Shown: piece by piece, positions 57,222 through 64,000 of the stretch
Numbering within the stretch: position 1 is the first letter of the stretch
How the letters are laid out: every line of letters begins with the position of its first letter
Source of the DNA: Psychrobacter sp. bablab_jr014
GTDB lineage: Bacteria > Pseudomonadota > Gammaproteobacteria > Pseudomonadales > Moraxellaceae
DNA: 64,000 nucleotides
Assembly: GCF_016464015.1 (NCBI RefSeq)
Contig: NZ_JACDXT010000017.1
Location: 1 to 64,000 of the forward strand
Reading direction: 5' to 3'
Notes under the pieces: model-generated
What the model was told of the DNA's origin: nothing
The model's database searches: none
Seen by the model: only the letters and a program-made list of their open reading frames with translations
Translations under genes and position numbers: made by a program

Positions 57222-59066
57222 TTACTCGTGCAAGACTTTATACACCGTACGTGCCAGCACTTTTCCAATACCTGGCACACCTGCTAGTTCGGTTTCCGAC
57301 GCGCCCAAAAGCTGCTGAATACCACCAAAGTGGTTGAGCAAATCACGGCGGCGCTTCTCCCCCAGTCCTGGAATGACCTCAAGCACTGAGGATGAACGTC
57401 GCTTGTCGCGCTTTTTACGGTGCGCGGTAATGGCAAAGCGGTGCGCTTCATCACGGATATGCATCAGCAAATGCAGCGCCTTGCTGTCCATCGGTAAGTC
57501 CATGGGCGGGTGCTGCAAAAAGTGTAGCACTTCCAGTCCCGCCTTACGCCCCTCGCCTTTTGCCACACCAATCAGTAGCGTCTCGTCCAAGATACCCAGC
57601 TCTATCAGTACTTCTTTTGCCATATTCAACTGACCTTTACCGCCATCAATCAATAGCAAATCAGGCAACGGCTGTTTTTTATAGCGCCGCGTTAGAGCTT
57701 GTTTCATCGCGGCATAGTCATCGCCGCCTTGAATGTCATGAATCGCATACTGTCGATAGTCGCGTCTGCGTGCGCCGCCTTGGTCAAACACCACACAGCT
57801 GGCAACCGTCGCCTCGCCCATGGTGTGCGAGATATCAAAGCATTCGATACGGTCAATTTCACGGTCGGTGACTTCTGCCAAGACTGACTTTAAAGCGCCA
57901 AAACGAGCGTGCAGCTCCAAATAGTCACCCAGTTTGGTTTTCAGCGCATTGCTGGCATTAAGCTTTGCCAAGTGCAGCCACTCGGCGCGATGCTCACGCA
58001 CATTGACCTTTATCGTCACCTTACTGCCAAAGTGCGTGCCCAGCGCTTCAGCCAGTGCCGCACGGTCAGGAATGTCATGGCTAAGAATAATCTCGGCGGG
58101 CAAATCGTCCGTCACTTGAAAATAAAACGAGGTGATAAACGCCGATAAGTTGTTTTCAATCGGCTCGCTACTGTCGATATCAGGAAAGTAATTTTTACCG
58201 CCCAGCACGCGCCCGCCGCGTACGGTCAACACATTGACACAGGTCATGCCCGCTTGGCTGTCAATGGCGATGACATCCGCCTCGCCTTGCACGGTGTACA
58301 CCGCTTGCTTGGCTTGCACTTCGCGCAGCATCGACAGTTGGTCACGGTAAAAGGCAGCCTTTTCAAAGTCTAGCCCATCAGCAGCGTGCTCCATCTTGTC
58401 AATAAGTGCCCCGTGAATGTCGCTCGAATCGCCCTTTAAAAAGCGAATGGTGTTGTTCACATCTTCGTTATACTCTTCAGGCGACACCAAACCCACACAG
58501 GGCGCACGGCAGCGTTTAATCTGATACTCAAGGCAGGGGCGCTGGCGCTGACGAAAAAACGTATTGCTGCATTGGCGCATCTGAAACATCTTTTGCATCA
58601 GCAGTAAGGTTTCTTTGGCGGCATGTGCGGAAGGGAAAGGACCAAAAAAACGCCCCTTTTGATGGTTGCCTTTACCGCGACCATAAGCCAAGCGCGGATA
58701 CGGCTTGTCCGCTGAGATGAACACATACAGATAGGACTTGTCATCACGCAGCAGCACGTTATACGGCGGGCGATGCTCTTTAATCAGATTTTGCTCAAGC
58801 AGCAGCGCTTCGGTTTCACTACGGGTAATGATGGTTTCAATATCATGAATGCGCGCCACCAGCGCTCGCGTCTTTGGATGGTCAATGGTTTTGGCAAAAT
58901 AACTGTTCACGCGACTCTTTAGCGATTTGGCTTTGCCCACGTACAGAATATCGCCATTTTTACCCAGCATTTTGTACACACCAGGCAAATTGGGCAGCCG
59001 TTTTATTAGGTGCTTTAAGCGGGCTGCCTTGTCATCCTTAGAGGTCGCTGCTTGCGTCTCTGCCAT
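57222..59066 (-). CDS. uvrC: UvrABC nuclease subunit C
   Basis: Makes both incisions in nucleotide excision repair. 614 residues, the usual 610. GIY-YIG domain at the N-terminus ([31 protein letters not shown], about 28-58), Cys-containing linker ([16 protein letters not shown]), UVR motif (about 205-240), RNase H-like domain with [29 protein letters not shown], and C-terminal helix-hairpin-helix pair ([18 protein letters not shown] and [13 protein letters not shown]). It is preceded by the DUF3360 permease unit, whose terminator lies 95 bp upstream. Confidence 0.98.
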   Translation of the reverse strand: MAETQAATSKDDKAARLKHLIKRLPNLPGVYKMLGKNGDILYVGKAKSLKSRVNSYFAKTIDHPKTRALVARIHDIETIITRSETEALLLEQNLIKEHRPPYNVLLRDDKSYLYVFISADKPYPRLAYGRGKGNHQKGRFFGPFPSAHAAKETLLLMQKMFQMRQCSNTFFRQRQRPCLEYQIKRCRAPCVGLVSPEEYNEDVNNTIRFLKGDSSDIHGALIDKMEHAADGLDFEKAAFYRDQLSMLREVQAKQAVYTVQGEADVIAIDSQAGMTCVNVLTVRGGRVLGGKNYFPDIDSSEPIENNLSAFITSFYFQVTDDLPAEIILSHDIPDRAALAEALGTHFGSKVTIKVNVREHRAEWLHLAKLNASNALKTKLGDYLELHARFGALKSVLAEVTDREIDRIECFDISHTMGEATVASCVVFDQGGARRRDYRQYAIHDIQGGDDYAAMKQALTRRYKKQPLPDLLLIDGGKGQLNMAKEVLIELGILDETLLIGVAKGEGRKAGLEVLHFLQHPPMDLPMDSKALHLLMHIRDEAHRFAITAHRKKRDKRRSSSVLEVIPGLGEKRRRDLLNHFGGIQQLLGASETELAGVPGIGKVLARTVYKVLHE

Positions 59067-59159
59067 AAAACCATGCTCTCAAAAACCAAATGAATGCTGT
59101 TATTATGGGGGGTGGCGACAGCTTTACAAGCGCGCTATCGTTACCGCAAAACACAGACA

Positions 59160-59190
59160 ATAAAAAAGCCAGTATAAAACTGGCTTTCTT
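59160..59190 (-). terminator. Rho-independent terminator after the DUF3360 permease
   Basis: A 9-bp stem AAAGCCAGT/ACTGGCTTT (59165-59173 with 59179-59187), five-base loop, and a six-T tract on the minus strand. Confidence 0.88.
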
Positions 59191-59240
59191 ATCAATGATT
59201 TAACGCGGTTATTTACATTAATTTTTAATAACTTAGTGGA

Positions 59241-60770
59241 CTAATGGCGAAAGTTTGGCAACAGCGCGTCAATGCCTGGCAGCATACCGACCAACGCCAT
59301 CACGCCTGTTAACACCACAAACATAATACCTGGGATAATCCAGCGGCTCATTCTTGACAAACTGGCACTGCGCTCTTTTGAGCCAATCAAACCCAAATTG
59401 TCTAGTAATAAGGTCAACGACCAACCAAACGCAGGGTTCACGAGCGCAGAGGCAAACACCACAATCGCTGCAGACTGCGTGGTTTTGCCTTCTCGCGTCA
59501 TCTCCATGCCCGCCTCCAGTAGCGGAATAAACACCCCGACAATCAGCGCGATACACAGCACAGGTTCCCAGATTGCCAAATCCATAGGATAACCCCAAAC
59601 GCTGGCGATAATACAAAACAGCGCCGTCAGTAGCGCGCCTGCAGGAATGGGACGCTTGGCAATCGCTGCAGGGACAATATACGTGCCCCAAGAAGAAGAA
59701 AAATTTGACCCGCCCAATAAAGAACCCGCGACCTGACGAAACGAGGTGCTGACCATGGTGTCATCAATGTCCATCAATACGCGCTCAGTGCGTTTGGGGT
59801 AGCTGATTTTTTGAAACACTTGGTGCCCTAAAAAGTCAGGCGACCACATCGCCACTGCCAAAATCGCAAACGGCAGCACCACAATAAAGCTTTCAAGTGT
59901 CGGCATGCCTAGCATCCAGCCCGTATTTTCGCCCCACCAATACATCGGACTCATATGTGGCAAACCAGGTGCGGTTTTGAAGGCAAAAGGCGCACCCATT
60001 AAAAACGCCACTCCGCCGCCAAGCAGACAGCTAATCGGCACAGCCAGCCAGCGTTTTTTAAAATGCTCCAGCAGCGCATACAGCAAAATCGTAAGCAAAA
60101 TCACAGTGAACGCAATATGCGTCATCCCAATACCTTCAGACCACGCAAACAGTTTTTTGACCTGCGAGGTCGTACCAATAAAGCCCAAATACAGCAATAA
60201 ACCGCCGCACACCCCTTTACTGGTCAGGTTCGCCAGCAAACTGCCGCCCTTACTGATAGCAAGCATCAGCCCAAACGCACCAATCAATAAACCAAATGCC
60301 ATGGGATGGCCACCAGCGGCCACGACGATAGGAATCAATGGAATCAAAGGCCCATGCGTGCCCGCAAGGTTTGCTGTCGGCAAAAAGATACCTGAAAACA
60401 GGACAATAAAAAACGAGACGATAAGCAGCTCGTAGCGGACGTTTTCAAGAATAAAACCATCGCCAAGACCCAACGGGCCTGCAAAGGTCGCCGCAATCGC
60501 GCCCACCATGACGACTTTACCAATGGTCGCTGCCATCGCAGGAATGGTGTCTTCATATTCAAAACGATAATCACGAAACGGCAAATTAACACGCCAGCGC
60601 TTGGGCTGCATGATTTGTAGCTCGTGGTTTAGATATTCGTCGCGACTGTCAAAACTGCTGCTGTTACGGTGCAGTTCGGCATAACTGCCTTTTTTATTAG
60701 AGGCAGGATGGTCATGGCCCTCCACATACTGTCCAGACATGACCGTGGATTCTATATTTTCACTCATCAC
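59241..60770 (-). CDS. DUF3360 family permease (SulP/NCS2-like fold)
   Basis: 509 residues with about 12-14 transmembrane helices. A 75-residue cytosolic N-terminus contains YAELHRNSSSFDSRDEYLNHELQIMQPKRWRVNLPFRDYRFEYED, the DUF3360 signature. TANLAGTHGPLIPLIPIV and GGSNFSSSWGTYIVP resemble the substrate-binding half-helices of the SulP/NCS2 permease fold. The substrate is unknown (anion or nucleobase/benzoate would be family-typical). Start options: two adjacent Met. Confidence 0.87.
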   Translation of the reverse strand: MMSENIESTVMSGQYVEGHDHPASNKKGSYAELHRNSSSFDSRDEYLNHELQIMQPKRWRVNLPFRDYRFEYEDTIPAMAATIGKVVMVGAIAATFAGPLGLGDGFILENVRYELLIVSFFIVLFSGIFLPTANLAGTHGPLIPLIPIVVAAGGHPMAFGLLIGAFGLMLAISKGGSLLANLTSKGVCGGLLLYLGFIGTTSQVKKLFAWSEGIGMTHIAFTVILLTILLYALLEHFKKRWLAVPISCLLGGGVAFLMGAPFAFKTAPGLPHMSPMYWWGENTGWMLGMPTLESFIVVLPFAILAVAMWSPDFLGHQVFQKISYPKRTERVLMDIDDTMVSTSFRQVAGSLLGGSNFSSSWGTYIVPAAIAKRPIPAGALLTALFCIIASVWGYPMDLAIWEPVLCIALIVGVFIPLLEAGMEMTREGKTTQSAAIVVFASALVNPAFGWSLTLLLDNLGLIGSKERSASLSRMSRWIIPGIMFVVLTGVMALVGMLPGIDALLPNFRH

Positions 60771-61116
60771 TTTTCCTTGTGTAGCCGAGCATCATGTCCT
60801 CCTTGAACATCAACGCATAAATGTATGCTCAGCTATGTTATCAATAAAACCAAATACAAGTTTACTATTATTGTAGGCTATTATGGCGAGTAACTTAATA
60901 TACAAATTGATATGTAGAATATTTAGCACTATGATTTAAACAATGCGACCTCTTATATTGGCAATATCTACCTCGCGCCACGTATTTCGTTACGCTTTAC
61001 AACTGGCTGATAAGAGGGTTTTTAATTATGATAGAAATCTTTTGAATATCGAATGGTACGGCACTATGGATGGCAGCCCGACCATGATGGAATATAAAGG
61101 ATTGAAGGATAACGAC
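60771..61116. other. AT-rich divergent spacer before the DUF4442 gene
   Basis: 346 bp. A longer frame from 60943 into the DUF4442 gene exists but has no ribosome-binding site. No other gene or element recognised. Confidence 0.4.
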
Positions 61117-61665
61117 ATGAGTCTATTGCCTAAAAAGCTAGAAAACCTAAAGCGCACTGCTAAAAAGAATATCATGCCGCTACTAACGCCACACTTGCTA
61201 AAGCTACGCATCAATACTTATGCGCCGTACGTGGGTGCAGGTATTAAAGTTGAGCATATTGACCTTGATCAAGGGTTATGTGTGGTCAGTATGCCGTTAA
61301 CAGCCCTTAATAAAAACGTCGTGGGCACACAGTTTGGGGGCAGCCTATATTCAATGACCGATCCTTTTTATATGCTGATTTTGATGCGTCAGCTCGGCAA
61401 CAGCTACGTAGTATGGGATAAAAGTGCCAAAATCGACTTTGTCGCACCAGGTCATGACAATGTGACGGCGCGTATCAAAATACCCAGCTCAGAGATTTCA
61501 GACATTCAAGAGCTGGCCAAAGACGGCGACCCTGTGTTCCGTGAATACACCGTCGATATCGTCGATGACCATCAAAAAGTCGTCGCTACCGTGACCAAAA
61601 CTTTATATATTCGCCTGCGTAAACACAGCAAATCCACACATCAGTCAAGCAAGATAAACCGTTGA
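61117..61665 (+). CDS. DUF4442 hot-dog (PaaI-like thioesterase) protein
   Basis: 182 residues from ATG 61117, which has AAGGAT 7 bp upstream. KLRINTYAPYVGAGIKVEHIDLDQGLCVVSMPLTALNKNVVGTQFGGSLYSMTDPFYMLIL is the DUF4442 pattern, a single hot-dog domain related to PaaI thioesterases. The Asn-x-x-Gly-x-x-Phe-Gly-Gly segment parallels the thioesterase helix. No membrane segment. It is convergent with rplS, sharing a terminator region. Confidence 0.85.
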   Translation: MSLLPKKLENLKRTAKKNIMPLLTPHLLKLRINTYAPYVGAGIKVEHIDLDQGLCVVSMPLTALNKNVVGTQFGGSLYSMTDPFYMLILMRQLGNSYVVWDKSAKIDFVAPGHDNVTARIKIPSSEISDIQELAKDGDPVFREYTVDIVDDHQKVVATVTKTLYIRLRKHSKSTHQSSKINR

Positions 61666-61742
61666 TACCTTATCGAACTGCGTCTCTAAACCTTTAAAAA
61701 ACAGCCGATGGCTTAAGGTACTGTGCTAGACTTAGACATACA

Positions 61743-61785
61743 AAAACCCCAGTTTGGCATCAAGCACAAACTGGGGTTTTGTCTT
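61743..61785. terminator. Bidirectional terminator between DUF4442 gene and rplS
   Basis: A 13-bp perfect stem AAAACCCCAGTTT/AAACTGGGGTTTT (61743-61755 with 61768-61780), 12-base loop, with T tracts on both sides depending on strand. Confidence 0.9.
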
Positions 61786-61887
61786 TTTTGGTACGCCTGC
61801 TTATTTATAAATAAACCTATGAATAAGGGCTTGTATCTCTTTGCCTTGTTGTGAGCTGCGAAGTATCACCACAAGGCGAGCTTGGCA

Positions 61888-62307
61888 TTAGATACCAGGT
61901 GCAGTTTCAACCGCTTCAGGCACATTAGCGCTGGTTTTGGTTTGCGCTGGACGCGCACCAAGCTTTTCACGGATACGAGCTGATTTACCAGAACGCTCAC
62001 GTAAGTAGTATAGTTTCGCACGGCGAACAGCACCACGACGTTTCACTTCAATGCTGTCGATAAGTGGTGAGTGCAACTGGAAGGCACGCTCTACACCGAT
62101 ACCGCTTGAGATTTTACGTACGGTAAATGCAGAGTTTAGGCCACGGTTACGCTTAGCGATAACAACACCTTCAAACGCCTGTAGACGCTCACGCTCACCT
62201 TCACGTACTTTTACTTGAACGACAACAGTGTCGCCAGGTGCGAAGCTTGGGTGCTCACGCAATTGAGCGTTTTCAATGACCTGAACCAATGGATGCTTGT
62301 TGCTCAT
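61888..62307 (-). CDS. rplS: 50S ribosomal protein L19
   Basis: 139 residues, longer than E. coli L19 (115) because of a C-terminal extension (from about residue 116: [21 protein letters not shown]). The core [46 protein letters not shown] and [18 protein letters not shown] is universal. GAGGAGAGAACTCTC precedes the ATG. The last gene of rpsP-rimM-trmD-rplS; a 157-bp gap follows trmD. Confidence 0.98.
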   Translation of the reverse strand: MSNKHPLVQVIENAQLREHPSFAPGDTVVVQVKVREGERERLQAFEGVVIAKRNRGLNSAFTVRKISSGIGVERAFQLHSPLIDSIEVKRRGAVRRAKLYYLRERSGKSARIREKLGARPAQTKTSANVPEAVETAPGI

Positions 62308-62464
62308 GAGAGTTCTCTCCTCACATTAGATGATAGAGGCTTGACGCGTATCACCTGTTTGTAATAAATGTCATCATTTCAAATACAAAGCGATGACGTC
62401 AATAGGGGTATTTGCAGAAGTCATTGACATGACCCCGTGCGATACAATAAATAATATCTGTCGT

Positions 62465-63232
62465 CTATGATGTTTTGTCATCAATATTGGCTTGCTGTAG
62501 CCATTTGACCTGAGCTTTTGAGGGCTTAAAAGCCTGCCACAAATCTGGACGTCGTACTTTGGTGCGTTTGGCCTGCTCTACAAATCGCCATTTGGCAATA
62601 TTGGCATGATGCCCTGAGAGCAATACCTCAGGTACGGCCATGTCTGCAAACACATAAGGCTTGGTATAATGCGGGCAGTCCAGCAAGCCATCCACAAAGG
62701 AATCTTGCTCAGCAGACTGGGCATCGCCCATCACCTCAGGCAAACGGCGTATTACGCTGTCCATCAGTACCATGGCAGGCAGCTCACCGCCTGTTAATAC
62801 ATAATCTCCAATAGAGACTTCTGCATCCACATACTGACTCAGTAGCCGCTCATCAATGCCCTCATAACGACCGCACAGTAAAATCATGCCATCATAATCA
62901 CTCATCTGAACGACACTTGCCTCATCTAATTGTCTGCCTTGCGGTGATAAATAGACAACGGGACAATGTGCTACTTCGATACGGCAACCGTGTGCCTTGG
63001 CGCGTTCTTTGGCATCTTCAATGGCTTTTGCCAAAGGCTCAGCCATCATCACCATACCAGGGCCGCCCCCATAGGGACGCTCATCAATACGACGGTAGTT
63101 ATCAGAGGTATAATCACGAGGATTGATACACTCAATCGTTACCTTACCTTCACTACACGCACGCGCTGTGATACCAAAATCACGAATCGCGGCGAACATT
63201 TCAGGAAAGATACTGATGACTGCAAAATACAT
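62465..63232 (-). CDS. trmD: tRNA (guanine-N1)-methyltransferase
   Basis: Methylates G37 of tRNA; the 255 residues match E. coli. SPOUT trefoil-knot enzyme: [15 protein letters not shown] and [28 protein letters not shown] form the SAM-binding knot, with PHYTKPYVF following. GAGGT lies just before the ATG. Third in the rpsP-rimM-trmD-rplS operon, 18 bp after rimM. Confidence 0.98.
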   Translation of the reverse strand: MYFAVISIFPEMFAAIRDFGITARACSEGKVTIECINPRDYTSDNYRRIDERPYGGGPGMVMMAEPLAKAIEDAKERAKAHGCRIEVAHCPVVYLSPQGRQLDEASVVQMSDYDGMILLCGRYEGIDERLLSQYVDAEVSIGDYVLTGGELPAMVLMDSVIRRLPEVMGDAQSAEQDSFVDGLLDCPHYTKPYVFADMAVPEVLLSGHHANIAKWRFVEQAKRTKVRRPDLWQAFKPSKAQVKWLQQANIDDKTS

Positions 63233-63250
63233 CTGACCTCAATACGACGC

Positions 63251-63784
63251 TTAGTAATCGCTTTGCCAAGCCACATAAACCGTTTTGGCAGCCATATCGA
63301 CTGTCAATACCGTTTGCTTGTGCCACGGAATCAGGCGCTCTTCATTATCCAAGCTGTCGTCAGTCGGTGCAACACGCATGATATCGTGTGCGCCTGTTTC
63401 AAACATCTCAGTAATATCGCCTAAATATTCCTCAGCTTCATTGACGACCTGAAGACCTACCAAATCTGACCAATAATACTCATCATCAGACAAATCAGGC
63501 AGTGACTCTTTAGCCACCCAAATCGCAACGCCATGCATGGTCTCTGCCACATTACGGTCAGGGACTTGCTCAAACTGAGCAACCAAACCTGCGCCTTGTG
63601 TGCGCCAGTTGGTGACCGTTAAAGGCTTAATGCCTGTAGCGGTTTTAATCCACCACGGCTGCCAATCAAAAATAGCCTCACGCTCATCGGTATCACTAAA
63701 CACCCAAAGCCAGCCCTTAATGCCATAAGGCTTTTTGAGCTGACCAATTTTCATTAGACTGTCGGCATTCGGTGTTGTAGACAT
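63251..63784 (-). CDS. rimM: Ribosome maturation factor RimM
   Basis: 177 residues. It assists 30S head assembly. MKIGQLKKPYGIKGWLWVFS (11-30) is the N-terminal RimM signature, and the PRC-barrel C-terminus has YYWSDLVGLQVV and DIMRVAP, then RLIPW. An alternative start at Met11 is possible. It lies 169 bp downstream of rpsP. Confidence 0.96.
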   Translation of the reverse strand: MSTTPNADSLMKIGQLKKPYGIKGWLWVFSDTDEREAIFDWQPWWIKTATGIKPLTVTNWRTQGAGLVAQFEQVPDRNVAETMHGVAIWVAKESLPDLSDDEYYWSDLVGLQVVNEAEEYLGDITEMFETGAHDIMRVAPTDDSLDNEERLIPWHKQTVLTVDMAAKTVYVAWQSDY

Positions 63785-63953
63785 ACGATGACTTATCAGT
63801 GAGACAAAATAAAATGGCCTTGACCATACACGTTTACAGCAGTTTTATTGATTTCATCATAAACAATAAAGCGCGTACACTGGAACTACCAGTCACGCTA
63901 TCAAAAACTTAACTGTCCCAATGCCGTAAGGCATCAGAAACTACCAGAAAAAC

Positions 63954-64000
63954 TTAAGCAGTCGCTTCAGTAGCTGGCTTGTAAGATTTTGCTAATGCAG
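63954..64000 (-). CDS. rpsP: 30S ribosomal protein S16, C-terminal end (partial)
   Basis: Only the last 15 codons are in the window (ending ALAKSYKPATEATA then TAA at 63954-63956). Position directly upstream of rimM-trmD-rplS and the alanine/lysine-rich end fit S16. The identification rests mainly on the conserved operon order. Confidence 0.75.
   Translation of the reverse strand, partial: ALAKSYKPATEATA

Overview
The window reads as a bacterial chromosome segment of moderate GC, almost entirely housekeeping. Gene content and order point to a gammaproteobacterium of the Moraxellaceae, most like Psychrobacter. The supporting clusters are rpsP-rimM-trmD-rplS, lgt-thyA-folA, hisIE-tatABC, rpmI-rplT-pheST-ihfA, divergent tyrS/anmK and corC-lnt. 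The genus is inferred from recall of gene content and protein style; no 16S sequence is present. No phage, plasmid, transposase, integrase, CRISPR array or tRNA gene was seen.

Layout. 1-260: a pair of strong leftward sigma70 promoters that look like an rRNA operon leader, with the operon itself outside the window. 0.5-5 kb: a UDG-like glycosylase, upp and two alpha/beta hydrolases. 5-14.3 kb: tyrS, anmK, a FabF-type ketosynthase, an aminopeptidase P and a peptide (POT) transporter. 14.4-20.2 kb: lnt and corC, facing a DUF4105 (Lnb-type) membrane protein, then ycgN and a dienelactone hydrolase. 20.4-28.2 kb: a very large DUF2339 membrane protein, the ribosome-assembly GTPase ylqF/rbgA, an AT-rich KAP-type NTPase that looks acquired, mutY and tesB. 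28.5-36 kb: rapA, a D-2-hydroxyacid dehydrogenase, a RluA-type pseudouridine synthase, trxA and rho. 36-39 kb: small envelope proteins and a YpfJ-type metalloprotease with long AT-rich spacers. 39-44.3 kb: ihfA, pheT, pheS, rplT and rpmI, all leftward. 44.8-50.4 kb: a thioesterase, hisIE, tatABC, a compact UvrD/FBH1-like helicase and an AT-rich orphan gene. 50.5-57.2 kb: dusC, MAPEG, OsmC, rppH, an NRDE/TANGO2 protein and lgt-thyA-folA. 57.2-64 kb: uvrC, a DUF3360 permease, a DUF4442 protein, then rplS-trmD-rimM-rpsP (cut by the window edge).

Functional themes are translation (tyrS, pheST, ribosomal proteins, dusC, trmD, rimM, ylqF, rluA), transcription (rho, rapA), DNA repair (mutY, uvrC, UDG-like, helicase), lipoprotein maturation (lgt, lnt and possibly the Lnb-type protein) and envelope functions (Tat export, small lipoproteins).

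No complete new system is evident. The items most worth a second look are the mosaic KAP NTPase between ylqF and mutY; the Lnb-type protein next to lnt; a 13-bp hairpin that buries the ribosome-binding site of the small gene at 9446; a rho-independent terminator for the MAPEG/OsmC transcripts hidden inside the dusC coding region; a family of short intergenic inverted-repeat elements with GGGCGTGTCATCA ends; and a pair of acidic Ala/Asp-rich envelope proteins.
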